Below are positions 46,601-58,677 of a stretch of 64,000 bases of DNA, piece after piece. Positions within the stretch are counted from its first letter, which is position 1. Every line of letters starts with the position of its first letter. The DNA is taken from NCBI GenBank assembly GCA_948567375.1, contig OX419760.1, forward strand, positions 15,252,001 through 15,316,000. The letters run 5' to 3'. This stretch comes from Lunularia cruciata (taxonomy: Eukaryota; Streptophyta; Marchantiopsida; Lunulariales; Lunulariaceae). Both the position numbers and the translations under genes were made by a program. Below the pieces are notes generated by a model. It was given only the letters and a program-made list of their open reading frames with translations. It was not told the DNA's origin and ran no database searches.

Positions 46601-47915
46601 CTTCTCTCTCGAAACTCCTCTCCTCATTTCCCAAAAACTGTCAGCCGTTCATCACTTTCAATAATTCTCCTTGTCAAGAACTCCTGCCCACTCTTCTCCT
46701 AAAAACACCCCCGTCATTTCCTTTGGCACTTTCTTTCCGAAAACCCTACTCTCTCCTCTCGAAAGTTCCTGCAACTTCTCTTAAAAATCCTCTGCCAACT
46801 TCTCTCTTGAAATCCTCTGGCATATCCTGAAACTGTCAGCCCTTCATCTCTCAAAAATCCTCCATCACTTTCCAAAACCCTTTGTCTTCTCTTCTCGAGA
46901 ATTCCTCTGGCACTTTCCCAAACTCTACTGTCTTTTCTTCTCGAGAATTCCTGCAACTTCTCTCTTGAAATCCTCTGCCAACTTCTCTCTCAAAATCCTT
47001 TGGCAATTCCTGAAACTGTCAGCCCTTCTCACTCTTGAAAATCCTCCATCACTTTCCAAAAACCCTACTATCTTCTCTCAAAAATTCCTGCAACTTTCTC
47101 TCTTGAAACTCCTCTCCTCATTTCCCAAAACTATCAGCCCTTCCTCTCTTGAAAATCCTCCATCACTTTCCGAAAACCCTACTGTCTTCTTTCAAAAATT
47201 CATGCAACTTTCTCTCTTGAAACTCCTCTCCTCATTTCCCAAAACTGTCAGCCCTTCCTCTCTCAAAAATCTCTGCCAACTTCTCTATCAAAATCCTCTG
47301 GCATTTCCCGAAAACTGTCAGCCTTCATCACTTTCGATAATTCTCCCTGTGAAGAACTCAACTCCTACCAACTCTTCTCTTGAAAACTTCCCCTGTCATT
47401 TCCCGAAAACTTCTTGCCCTCATCTGTCTCGAATTTTCAGACCTTGTCCGCATGTGCACTCCCGCAAGGCTTTTCTCTAAAAAAAAAAACCTCTGCTGTC
47501 CAGCCCTCATCTTCTCGAATCCTGCAACCACTCCTTACCAAGCTCCCCTGGCATTTTCTCGAAAGCTCTCTATTGTCCTTTTCCAAAAAAATTCTCTCTC
47601 TCTCTTCTCTTCTAAGCCCCGTACTCTTTCATTCCAATCTCGTTAACAGAACCTGAGCTAGTGTAAACCCCCCACATTATATCTTGGCTCAAGCCAGATT
47701 AAAAGACTCCTTGAGCTAATAATACCATAACTTTTCCCGGCTTCACAATAATATAGGAAATATCTCCCATTGCAAGGTAGCATAAAACTACACCTAAGAC
47801 ATATTGACATAAATCCATGTTCCTTACAAAAAATAAAAGAGAAAAAGAAAATTTATCACACCAAAAGCCTCAAGGGTACACGTGGGCTATTTTCTCGACG
47901 ACACCGCTTGATGTA

Positions 47916-48693
47916 GTATTGCTCATCTCCATTTGCTTCTCATTGTAAATCAAGGTGAAAGTGAGACATCATCCTTCCTCTCTCCTCCAAGATGAGTAAG
48001 TTTGTTCCAAAGTAGAAGTGGGCTACAAAGAGTACAAAGTGACATGGTGGCATATCTATTCTTCAATTGGTAATCATCTGACCTACTCATTGGTGTAAAT
48101 ACTTTGCCCAATTTACCACCTCTCCTACAAACATCTAGTGCAAGAACACCGCATATTGTATTGTTACATAGGTAGTTTGCTTTGGCTTAAACATGGCCAT
48201 CATTGCACTAACAATCCCCCTTTGTATTGGGTCTTTATAACTATCCACCTTATACACATTCCTGTTGCAAGGTCTACTGAAAGAATTCTTCATCTTGGTG
48301 GTTCCTTCTTCAGAATTCCACTTTTGATAGAAGGTGACTCTCCCTACTTCCCATGCTTCTCTCTCCAAGACTAATCTCCAATCCATCTTAGTTAACCAAG
48401 CTGGATCTCCTCTCTTCTCTTTTGTCTTGGGACCATCTTTGTAGTTGTGGCTAACAATTTTTGCTATGAATCCTAGAAAGCTCAAATTCCAATTCCATGC
48501 CAAAAAGGTGATGCAAAGTTTGCTCAAGACTTTGATCCATGCCACTGCATCTGAGCAATGAATTGCAAGATTTCATTTTGCTTAGCTCCCTTTACGGCCA
48601 TCATGTGCTTCCTCACTCTTGGTCTCTAAAAGATCAAACCCTCCTCAAAACCCGAGATTCTAACTCCTTTGGAACAATTATTGAGAGGCAAGG
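47916..48693 (-). pseudogene. CC-element protein, N-terminal part (copy C)
   Basis: The 136-codon frame 48135-48545 contains VLSKLCITFLAWNWNLSFLG and DPIQRGIVSAMMAMFKPKQ, the same blocks as in copies A and B. The chromovirus insertion at 48694 cuts it on its 5' side. The copy resumes at 54324. Confidence 0.65.
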
Positions 48694-49121
48694 TGTAAAA
48701 GACCAAGACCAAGACCAAGAAATAGGAGAATGGAAGATCACATTGGGACACTTGAATGTGGGTAAAATTTGAATGCCTAGCATGAGCTTTGGCTCTAGTA
48801 TTTGTAAAGAGCATACAAAGCTCTTGAGAAGCTTCTCAAGAAGCTTCTTTGAGCCACTTTCTTGGAGTGCAAGCCCAGTGAACCAAGAAGCTTCTCAAGA
48901 AGTATCCTTCTAGAAGCCGCCTACTTGGCTTGCAAGCTAAGTTTGTTGGAAGTTTCTAAAAGCTTCCTTCTAGAAGCTACTCGCTTGGATTGCAAGCTAA
49001 ACTAGCCAAGAAGCTTCCCAAGAAGTTTCCTAGATATTTCTAGAATATTCTTGGCTAATTTAGCCTATTTTTTTCTTCATTAGTCTTAACTAACTTCATT
49101 GCTAAATTGCATATTGTTACA
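48694..49121 (-). mobile_element. 3' LTR of the chromovirus
   Basis: 428 bp, well diverged from 53905-54323, so the insertion is old. The TATA box is altered to CTTTACAAATA, and several GAAgcTTC units survive. Confidence 0.85.
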
Positions 49122-49196
49122 TATTCTCCCATTGCTAGTTGGTGACGTTCTCATTGCCAGTAAAGCTTTAAACTCTTGGATGGTTGTTTGTGCATT

Positions 49197-50664
49197 CTAG
49201 AGGTGAGAAAGAGGTTCCCATGTGGCATCATGAAAGGGATACCCTTTCCAAAGGACCTTGTACTCAGTATGTTGTTGGCGGCCTTGTTGGATGTGGCAAT
49301 GTGTAAGGATACAATCAACTTTGTATTCCTCATGATCATTGATAGGGACGGGAGGAGGAGGAGGTTGGACATGAGAAGAAAAAGAAGATGGGTTAGGACA
49401 AAAGAGTTTCAACTCAGAAGTGTGGAAGATAGGGTAGATTCTCATATGACAAAGCAAGGCAAGTCAATAAGCAACAAGAGAGATAATTTGGGTGATATCA
49501 AAGAGTCCTATCCAATTAGGAGCAAGTTTACAGACTTGGGTATCAAGTGGGAGGGGTAGGTTAATACATGAGAGCATGACCTTATCACCAAATTGAACGG
49601 TGAGATCACAATGATGGTGGTTTGCATATTGTTTTTGACAATTTTGGGCAATAAGGAGTTAAGATTTGGCTTGTTGGAGGAGTTGGGATATGGTTGTCAA
49701 GAAGGTTGAAGTATGAGGGATATGAGATAGATGAGGAGAAAGAAGGGAATTTGGAACAAGCGGATCTTGGCCAAAATTGAGGAAGAAAGTAGAGAATCTG
49801 GTGCTTGTTTGTTTTGAATTATTGTATGAAAACTTTGTAGCTACAAGGCATTCATCCCAATTGGTATAGTGAATGTTGACAAAGGCACAAAGCATATCCT
49901 CCAAGGTGCAAGTTGCATGTTCAATTTTTCCATTAGTTTGAGGATGATAGGCCGTGGACATAGCAAGCTTACTGCCGAGTATCTAGAAGAGTGCTTGCCA
50001 AAACTTTCTAGTGAATTGAGGATCACAATCAAAGATGAATATGCACGGTATCTCATGATGTTTAAAGACATTGTCAAAGTAGATCTACGCTAATGTTGGA
50101 GCATCCATGATATCAAAGGTTGGTGCCAAATGGATTTGCTTACTGAGCTTATCCACAAACACCCCAATCACCATGCGATCTTGCTTTGTCTTGGGCAAGA
50201 AGGTGATAAGATCTAAGCTCATATGTTTTCTATCAAGCAGATGGAATAGGGAGTGGTTGAGGGAGTCCACTCGATTTTTGGTTGCTAGCCTTGTTGCATT
50301 GGCAACTCTCACAAGATTGGACAAATTCTTGAACATCTCATGCCATGTTGGGCCACCACTATTGGCATTGGAGGGAATCCAAGGTCTTGTCTACACATAT
50401 GTGACCAGCAATTGGTAAGTCATGGGCTTCTTGGAGACGCACAAGTCGTAGATCATCCTTGGTTGGCACATAAAGCCGGTTCTCATAGAATAAAAGGCCT
50501 CTCTTGAAGGAGAAGGTGTTGTACTCATTTTTACATGCTGCAAGATGACCTTTTACCATATGAACAAAGGGATCCTGTTGCAAAGTTGTCTTGAACTCAA
50601 TTTGGATCTTGGAGTCAACTAACATTGTAATAATAGCCACCGTGATGAGAGGAAGAGACTTCAA
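49197..50664 (-). pseudogene. Integrase and chromodomain of the chromovirus
   Basis: The zinc-domain region reads 'QEAHDLPIAGHICVDKTL' (50359-50664). A core block has MSLDLITFLPKTKQDRMVIG (50085-50336), followed by STAYHPQTNGKIEHA (49961 downward). The C-terminal frame 49197-49457 ends TEYKVLWKGYPFHDATWEP, a textbook chromodomain (Y-x-V-x-W-K-G...TWEP), which targets integration to modified histones. Frames are disrupted. Confidence 0.85.
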
Positions 50665-51812
50665 ATCAAATTGGCGTGATAAGGCATCAAGGATGACATA
50701 GAACCGACCGGGTTTGTACTCAAGTTTGTTGTCAAATAATTGTAGTTGTTCCTCCCATCAATGATGTTGACTCTTTATGTGCTCCAAATGTAAGGTCTGC
50801 AACAATGATTTGTGATCAGTTTGCATGATCACTTGTTTCCCCAAAAGATAAGGCCGCCATACTTTGGTGGCATACACCATTGCTAGTTGTTCTTGATCTC
50901 AAGCAAATTAATTCCTTTTAGCTGTATTTAGTTGGTGAGATACAAAAGCAAAGGGATGTAATCTATCTGGGAATTCTTATTGCAACACGGCTCCAATTGC
51001 AAAGTTAGAAGCATCAAAATCAACCACGTAAGGTAGTTGAGGATCATATGGTTGAAGAATGGGTCTTGAAGACACCATATGTTTTAATTTCTAGAATGCT
51101 TCTTTGTGCTTGGTGGTCCACTAAAAACTTGAGTTTTTCTCCAAGAGATCAAATCAATAGTGTGGCCACATGGGTATAATAGTGGATGAACCATTGATAA
51201 AAACTGGCCAATCCATTAAATGTTTGTACTTCTATAGCATCTATTGGAGTAGACCAATCAACAATGGCCTTGATTTTCTCCTCTTCTATCTTGATCCTCT
51301 CTAATGAGATCTTGTGACCCAAGAAGGTAACTTCCTTTTGCCAAAAAGCACACTTTGACTTTTTGCAATAAAATTTCCACAATTGTAGTCCAAGGACTTC
51401 TTGCACATGATTCACATGTTCTACCTCTATCTTGGTATGGATTAAGATATCATCCAAGAACACCATCACTTACCAATCCAATAGTCCATCCAACACTTGA
51501 CGCATCTGATCCATGAAGATTGTTGGAGCATTATTGAGCCTAAAAGGTAGAACTCTCCACTCAAAGTGCCCATACCTTGTACAAAAGACAATCTTTTGCA
51601 CATCCTCCTTATCAATGGGAATTTTAGCCACTATGAAGATCCAATTTGGAGAAATATTATGCTTTGCTCAATTGATCAAGCAAGTCATCAATTTGAGGCA
51701 AGGGATTTGCATTCTTCATCATTTGTTTATTGAGGCCATGGTAGTCAATATATAAACAAAGTCCTCCATCCTTCTTTGGAACAAATAGTATTGACACTTG
51801 AGATGTATTATG
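50665..51812 (-). pseudogene. RT and RNase H of the chromovirus (degenerate)
   Basis: The frame 51149-51469 begins MMVFLDDILIHTK, the RT catalytic FLDD, then KCAFWQKEVTFLGHKIS. RNase H follows downstream to about 50700 with broken frames. Confidence 0.8.
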
Positions 51813-52298
51813 TCATATCAAATCCTTCTCCACTAACTCCGTAAGTGTTTTTTGCAACTCCTCCAACTCCTTTGGTGAGAGCCAATAGATTGGTCTACTT
51901 AGTAGAGTACTCCTTGGCAATAACTCAATCTTGAAGGACATACCACGATCAGAGGGTAATCCCTTTGGTAGATCATCTAGATACACATTGTCAAACTCCT
52001 TAAATATTTGATCAACTATTGCTTGATGAGCCTTCTTCCTCTTCTTGGATTCTCCTTGTGTAATCGGCTTGATCCATATTGCAAAAATAGACTTATCTTC
52101 CTCCAAAGCTTGCTCTATAGTTGCTCCACTGAAAAACTTCCCATGTAGAGACTCATCACTCTTCAAAGCTTGCTCCATGGTTGCTTTCCTAACAAACTTC
52201 TCATCTTGGAACTCATCTCTCTTCAAAGCTTGCCCTATGGTTACCTTCACGACAAACTTTCCATCTTGAGACTTATTATTCTTACATGTCGTACTCAA
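51813..52298 (-). pseudogene. Chromovirus protease-RT spacer and RT N-terminus with a threefold 20-residue repeat
   Basis: A 161-codon open frame. Its first half has three 20-residue units of the pattern (D/H)xKFxxxxTxxQALxxDxxx (about 52110-52290). It then reads LDDLPKGLPSDRGMSFKIEL and 'WLSPKELEELQKTL', the conserved entry to RT. Confidence 0.75.
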
Positions 52299-53640
52299 AG
52301 GTGCCAGACAACCTAATTAGAAATTCCTACCTTAGTGTTGTACTTGATTTTGTCATTGGTTTCAATCAAATTGAACCTTATGACATTCAAGCCAAGGCAA
52401 ACACAAAATGATATCATAGTGTAGAGGTGTCACTATAAACCTCATACACTCCAAATACTCCTTTCTAATTCTCAATGTAATAGGATGTGAGGTACAGAAT
52501 GTAGAACCCTTTCTACCATCCACCATCATTAATTTAATTCTAATTACTAGTTTGATGGGAATATGTAATACCTCCAATAATTGCATGGACATGCAATTCT
52601 CTAAACTTCCAAAATCAACCAAGATCCTACAATGCCAATCAAACATCATACCTTGCAAGTGAAGCAAACTTGCATAGGTCAAGCCTTCAATCCCATTGGA
52701 ACAAGTTCCTAATAGGTTGCTCAAAATCTCCTACTAGGATTCATTGTTTCCTTGATCAATGTGCTTTATAGACTCCATTTTGGTAATTTTTTGTTATCAT
52801 CTATTCCTAAGTGGACAATCAACAACATGATATCTAACTTGGTGATAATAAAAAAACCACCCTTTTGTTGCAATCTTTCTCTATTTGTTGTACCAAGTGG
52901 TCTCCATTAGATAACATCAATCTATGTTTGTGTTGGTTCCTCCATCTGTATGTAGTGTATTGGTAGGTTTTGTGTAGGTTGAGATCAAGACCAAGTTGTT
53001 GTAACCAAGGAATCAAAGTGCTCAGCAAATTGCATGGCTTCTTCCACATTTTGTGGATTCTATATGGTCACCTCCAATTTGGTTTGTGACTTCAAGCCCC
53101 TCACAAATTGATCCAAAACTTCACCTTCTTATATATCTAGAATTTGCATGATGATGTTATGGAATTGCATAATGTAGCTCCTTATAAAGCCAATCTTCTT
53201 CAACGCCGCTAACTTATCTCATGCGGCTCGTGTGGCATTTATAGCTTGAAATTGACCAAGTATTGCATCTTGAATTTTTCCCACATCAAGATTAGTGCAA
53301 AAATTTGTCATTCAGCTTGGTCCACTCAAAATCACCATCAATTTTTTCCCATGCCATCCAATTGGCTAGAAGCCAAGAGAATCTATTTTTGTTCATCTTG
53401 AAGACTGGTAGCTTCAAAGTAACATTTGCAATCAAACACAAAATTCTCCATTGTGCTCAGGAGATTCTTGCCTTCAAGCACCTTGGGTTTTGGAAATTAG
53501 ATTTGATCTTCTCCATCTTGAATTGATACTCTCTCTACGTGTTCTTGTCATTGATGGTCTTATTTATCCAACAGTTGAGTAAGGTGCTTGATTTGTTGTT
53601 GCACAACAATGATAATGTCAAGTATTGTCACCATGGCTAC
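52299..53640 (-). pseudogene. Gag, zinc knuckle and protease of the chromovirus (degenerate)
   Basis: The frame 52362-52724 contains ILVDFGSLENCMSMQLLE, a protease active site with DFGS in place of D(S/T)G. A CCHC remnant that has lost cysteines lies near 52810-52860. Capsid-like sequence reaches a probable start near 53635. Confidence 0.65.
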
Positions 53641-54007
53641 TACTCTACCCTACTACTCCCAATTTGATTAATTTATTAACACGTAGATGTAGCACATCCA
53701 CCGTTCTCCATAAGTTACAAATTGGAAGTATCAAAGGTTCCTCAAACAAGATGATCGTATGCAAAAAATTCTACCAAAGCATGAAGTGATGAATTGTGTG
53801 AATGATGCTTGGGTAGTACTTGGACACAAAATTCCCAATGGGTTGGCAAAAATGGATTTGGTGGTCCATAAATTCCATCCATCCCATTCTTGCATTAGTA
53901 CCAATGTAAAAGACCAAGACTGAGGAGAGAAAAAGGAGAATGGAAGATCGCATTGGGACACTTGAATGTGGGTAAACTCCAAATGCCTAGCATGACTATG
54001 GCTCTAG

Positions 54008-54015
54008 TATTTATA
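54008..54015 (-). promoter_or_regulatory. TATA box of the chromovirus 5' LTR
   Basis: TATAAATA on the minus strand, in the orientation of the element. Confidence 0.7.
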
Positions 54016-54036
54016 AAGAGCATACTAGGCTCTTGA

Positions 54037-54056
54037 GAAGCTTCTCAAGAAGCTTC
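54037..54056. promoter_or_regulatory. Heat-shock-element-like cluster 1
   Basis: The pattern GAAgcTTC, four bases, GAAgcTTC lies about 22 bases upstream of the TATA box on the minus strand. Another GAAgcTTC is at 54099-54106. Confidence 0.6.
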
Positions 54057-54148
54057 CTTGAGCCACTTTCTTGGAGTGCAAGCCAATAAGCTTCTCAAGA
54101 AGCTTCTTTCCAAAAACTGCCTACTTGGCTTACAAGCTAAGTTGGTTG

Positions 54149-54166
54149 GAAGCTTCTAGAAGCTTC
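54149..54166. promoter_or_regulatory. Perfect four-unit heat shock element
   Basis: GAAgcTTCtaGAAgcTTC has four alternating 3-bp cores at exact 5-bp spacing, the canonical binding site of trimeric heat shock factor. A further TTCtaGAA follows at 54168-54175. Confidence 0.7.
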
Positions 54167-54956
54167 CTTCTAGAAGCTACTTACTTGGGATGCAAGCTAA
54201 ACTAGCCAAGAAGCTTCATAAGAAGTTTCCTTTATACTTCTAGAATATCCTAGGCTAATTTGGCCTAATTTGACTACTTTCTTAGCCCTAACTTACTTCA
54301 TTGCTAAACTCCATATTGTTACACATGGGATATCATCATGACATTTCAGAATTCCCTTGATGAAGTCTCAATCTGATAGTCTTTTCCAACCTGAAGCATG
54401 GTTCCAATATTTACAATTTTAACTTCTTGATTGTATTGTTCAATTTGGTGTGGCTTTTTTACAAACTGTTTGCATAAAATTTTATTTTATTTAAATTGAT
54501 TTTTATAGATTAGGCAAAAAATAAGTATTTAGTTAAAAGAAAATTTTATCATGAGACATTTTAGAGGTCAACCAATTTTTTTTTCTTGCTAATTGGTCAT
54601 TCTTCAGTCAATCTTCAATTGACACACCAATTCTGTGTGTCTTTTTTGTTCACTCTCAATGTCATCTTGATCATGATGTAGTCCCTTTCTTTACCCATAA
54701 TTTCTTGATTGGCTAGACCCAAGGAAAAGTTGTTACATGTTCTTTGGATTGGGTTATATTATCTTGATACAAAGTCCTCTGACTTTGGATCTATACTTCC
54801 ATCCATCTGACCCAAGTCCTTCTGACTTTGACTCGAGGTCAAGTTTAGGTCTATGCCAAACACATGATTCTTCTTGTTTCTTCTCTATTTAGCCTTACTT
54901 TGGCTTTACCACCATACTTCTTCTTTAAAAATTGATAAAAACAAAAAATGTGGGTA

Positions 54957-57900
54957 CCACATACCCACTTCTTCAAATGTGAGCATCCCCGCAGACACCA
55001 ACATTGTTGTCTTTATATAAGTTTGAGTCCATGGTCCAATAGCTTTTAACTCTCCACCAGTTCACTCAAGTGGCAAATGGATTGCACTCAAGGTCAGCAA
55101 TTTGAATAGAGCCATTATCATAGATGTGCATCATATAATATGACCTCATCCACCTAAAGTGCAGCTTGCATAGAAATAATATTTGGTGATTGTCATATAA
55201 CAACACCAAGTCTTCTTCTAAACTAGTGACAAGCTTTATTCACTTATTATGCTTGACTTTTTGCTGATCTTGTATCTCCTTTGCAGTTTGCATTGCATTG
55301 TCCCATTTCTCTTCTAACCACATCAATTGATAGAATCGAGATCCTAACTTTCTTCCTCCAACAATCTTTCCTCACAAAGGATCCAATATGATGGTACTTC
55401 AAATTCAATTAGTAGTATGGGATGCAATTTGCATATCAAGAAATATGTAGTTTTCTTGGTCGTAATCTTTTTTGGTGGTTCTGTATGCACATAAAGCTAT
55501 AGGTAGCTTTGTAGGCATAGTTGATAGTCACTTTATTTAAAAATTTGCACAACAATGCATTTGCTTTCTCCATTAATCCATGGCCTTTGGGTTGTAAGGC
55601 ATTGTCTTTTGATGTTTAATCTAGAAGTAATTGGTTAGCGCTTACACCATGGAGTTCAAAAAATGAGTCCTCCAATCACTGACCAATATCAAAGGACATT
55701 TGTAATGTGAAATGATGTTTTGGAAGGAAAATTCTGCAATTGTTTTTGCATCATCACTCTGAGTTGCCTTAACTTCAATCATCTTGGTGGCATAATCAAT
55801 GCAAACCAAGATGTACCTCTTCCTTATGAATTGGGTCAGTGGTTGAATTGGACCCACAAGATCAATTTGTTATTTATCAATGGTGCCAATGGCAAAATTG
55901 GTCTCAAAGGCCATTGGGAAGTAGTCGTTTGCTTTCTTATTCTTTGACATGCATCACAACTTCAGATACGGACATGAGTATCCTTGTACATTATAGTACA
56001 CCAATACCCCAATGAAAAATTTTTCTTTATTATATTCTTTAGGGCATAGTGTCCTCTTAATGCTTTTGAGTGCAAGGATGCAATTACTCTTCTGATTTCA
56101 TATGCCTCCAAGCATCTCTGAAGTACTATGTCTTTGCCCATTTTTAAAAATGTTGTGTTTTAGCTGGTACTATCTCATTTTCTTGGGGAAGACTACCCTC
56201 TACTCCGGGTCCAATCCTTAAGATTCTGATATTCTGATATTCTGATTCTGGCAAGTAGATTCTGATATTGGCCACATACCTTGAACTTTGCATTGCCATC
56301 AAATGATATACCTCTACATTATAAAACCGATCATTGACTTCCAATTCTTGGTCTTGAGTTTCTAACCAGGATAGGAAATCTGCATTTGAATGAAAAGCTC
56401 CCTTTCTTACTTGTATAGTGTATGTGAATTCTTGTAACAACAAGATCCATCTTGCAATTTGCCGCAACAAATCTGCCTTCTTTACCAAATGTTGCAAATC
56501 ATAATAGTCCACATAGAAGACAAACTTGTATCCCAACAAATAGTGGTAAAACTTCTTGCAAGCATACACCATTTTGAGTGCTTCCCTTTAAGTCATCAAA
56601 TAATTCGACCAAAAGTTGTCAGTTGTCAGTTGACATAGTAAATTGGATAGTCTTCTTCTTCTAGTCCTTGTGACTCAAGACTACTCTAATTGCCATGGAC
56701 AAAGGGGCACATACACATGAAAAGGGGCACCCCAATTTGGGGCCTTCATAATTGGTGCTTCAACTAGTTTCTTCTTCAACACTTGGAAAGCTTCTTCTTG
56801 TTTTGCTTCCCAAAAATAGTTTTTGGACTTCTTTAAAAGCTTCATTAGTGGTGCAACAAGTACCATATAGTTTGATATAAAGCATCTATAGTATCTGACA
56901 TATCCCAAGAAGATCCTCTGCTCTTGAATTTTTTTAGGGGATTCCATAGCTAAGATTACTTTCACATGCTTGACATTGACTTCAATACCTTGGCTTGAGA
57001 CCCAATGCCCTAGAAGAATGCACTCTTTCATCTGTAGTCTGTAATGGTGCAATAAGTACCATATAATTTGATACAAAGCATTTGTAGTATCTATTATGTC
57101 CCAAGAAAGCCCTCAACTCCTGAATGATTTTGGGGATTCCAAAGTTGAGATCACTTTCACCTTCTTGACATTGACTTCAATACCTTGGCTTGAGACCCAA
57201 TGCCCTCAAAGAATGCCTTCTTTCATTGCAAAGAAGCATTTCCATGGGTGTCATGACAAATTGGCAAAATGACACCTTTCAAAATTTTGGCAAAGGTAAT
57301 CTAAAATGTACTTCTCTTTGCCCAAACACACAAAAGTCATCAATGAAGACTTCCACAAATTTCCACCAAAAATCTTTGAAAATTGCAATGATCATCCGCT
57401 GGAAAGTAGTAAGCATTACACAACCTGAAAGGCATTTGATTATAAGTGAAAGTGCCCCAATTGGTAGTGAATGTGGTTTTATCCTTGTCTTCTCAAAAAG
57501 ATATTGGATTATAGCCTGAAAATCAATCAAAAAATTTGTAACAAGGATGATCAGCTACTTGGTCCAAAATAGTATTTGTAAATTGCAAAGGATATTATCT
57601 TTCCTTGTGACCACATTTGTCTTTTGGGAATCTTGGCACATTTAAATTTCCCCCGTCTTCTTCTTCAAAATAATGATAATGAGAGAAACCCATTCATTGC
57701 TCAAGATCAGAAAAATTATCCTAGCTCCCAAGTACTTGTTGATTTCATCTTTCACAAGAGCAAGTTCTTTGGATTCAAGCAATATTGTCTCTACCAAACC
57801 GGAACTGCACCTTCAACAAGATTCATCCAATGTTCCCCAAATTGTTAAGGGAATTCTGGGCATTTGATCAATAGACTAGGTGAATACATCCTGTTATTCA

Positions 57901-58670
57901 ATAAAAAAGGCCGTGTATCCTATCAATTCCTTTGAAGTGATTGCTTAAAAATTTTCATAATTTTCCTTTCTATAGAATAACATCTTGACAGTCATCAGGC
58001 TTGATGACTTCTTCAACATGATTGACTCGACTGAACCCAGGTCAAACAACATTCATTTTCACCAAATCATTTTCACTCAAGGTGATCTCATAGGGACCTT
58101 CATCTTTGACCTCTATGTCATAGCATTCCAAGAATTAACTTGGACCTCTTCATCAAAGTCCTTAGAAGACAAGATGAAAAATGTTTGGATTCATCCTCAT
58201 CTTTTGACAAAGTGGTTTCTCCAAGTGGAGAACCTTCATCCAACTCATTATCACCAACTTTTGGTCATTGGACAAGATGTCCTTAAACCTTAGCTTTTAC
58301 AAGTGCCAATCCACAACAACTTGAGCACTATACAACCAAGATCTTTTGATCAATAGTGGATAACCAATCTTGGTCATTGGTCTCAACATAATATAATTCA
58401 ACTTGAAGAGCACTCCTTTGATGATTGTGATTATGTTAGACAACATGCCCAATGTTTATCTTCTTGCTTTGATCTGCAAATCAAAATTTAGGGTGTTAGT
58501 TTGAACGTAATGATACCCTAATCAATGTGCGGTATCCTCCATCATAACATTTACAGCGGAACCTAAATCAATAGGTACCAATGTTATCATGCAACCCGTG
58601 ATCTCCACATCCACTTTGGGAGATCCCAAATCTTAGTCCCAAAATTGGTTTAGTCCTAAAATTTATCCGA
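54957..58670 (-). pseudogene. Degenerate gypsy pol (protease to integrase)
   Basis: From right to left: protease/RT start (about 58670-57600), RT with VFIDDFCVFG (57279-57530), RT thumb with LLGHWVSSQGIEV and FLGYVRYYRCFISNY (56681-57076), RNase H with DLQHLVKKADLLRQIARW and 'HSNADFLS' (56144-56572), and the integrase core with VCIDYATKMIEV and LILVSDWRTHF (55642-55857). The FIDDFCVFG motif resembles the T element (LIDDFCVYG), so it is likely a relative on the Athila/Tat side. No LTRs were found, and stops are frequent. Confidence 0.8.
56850..57240. repeat. 196-bp tandem duplication inside RT
   Basis: 'ggtgcaacaagtaccatata' at 56850 recurs with changes at 57046, and both copies continue in parallel through 'cttggcttgagacccaatgccct'. 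The RT thumb-coding segment is duplicated. Confidence 0.85.
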
Positions 58671-58677
58671 TTCTTAA

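Larger units (their letters stand above)
43988..47905. mobile_element. MULE-like element (3.9 kb) carrying a tandem-repeat tract
   Basis: Removing 43988-47905 restores CC sequence. The flanks are GCTTCATGTA (43978-43987) and GCTTGATGTA (47906-47915), a 10-bp duplication with one mismatch, in the range of Mutator-like elements. The ends form 17-bp imperfect inverted repeats: the left reads CCCGTTGTTGGGGAAAT and the right, reversed, GGTGTCGTCGAGAAAAT. Over the inner 14 bases the differences are all transitions. No transposase is recognisable. The interior is largely a pyrimidine-rich repeat array, so it would be non-autonomous. Confidence 0.6.
48694..54323 (-). mobile_element. Degenerate chromovirus (Ty3/gypsy) with heat-shock-element-rich LTRs
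   Basis: The LTRs are 48694-49121 and 53905-54323 (TGTAAAAGACC...TTGTTACA). Flanking pentamers CAAGG (48689-48693) and CATGG (54324-54328) match at four of five bases. Coding is on the minus strand: gag, protease, RT, RNase H, integrase, chromodomain. Stops and frameshifts are frequent. The primer-like site TGGTACTAATGC (53903-53892) is a decayed tRNA-iMet type, and a purine tract (AATGGGAGAAT) precedes the 3' LTR. Confidence 0.85.
53905..54323 (-). mobile_element. 5' LTR of the chromovirus
   Basis: This 419-bp LTR serves the minus-strand element. U3 lies toward 54323, with the heat-shock-element clusters and TATA box annotated separately. Confidence 0.85.
40906..54956 (-). mobile_element. 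CC element copy C, hosting three insertions
   Basis: On the minus strand it starts TACCCACATTTTTTG at 54956 and ends ...GGGTTGTCACA at 40906. Its own sequence is 40906-41390, 41974-43987, 47906-48693 and 54324-54956. The gaps are an L solo LTR, a MULE-like element and a chromovirus, each removable to leave collinear CC sequence. Confidence 0.65.

Noticed and set aside
46965-47480. 171-codon plus-strand ORF
   Set aside because: Same repeat array, no start context and no domain.
44700-47650. CRISPR-like array
   Set aside because: The units are contiguous diverged tandem repeats without unique spacers, in plant nuclear DNA.
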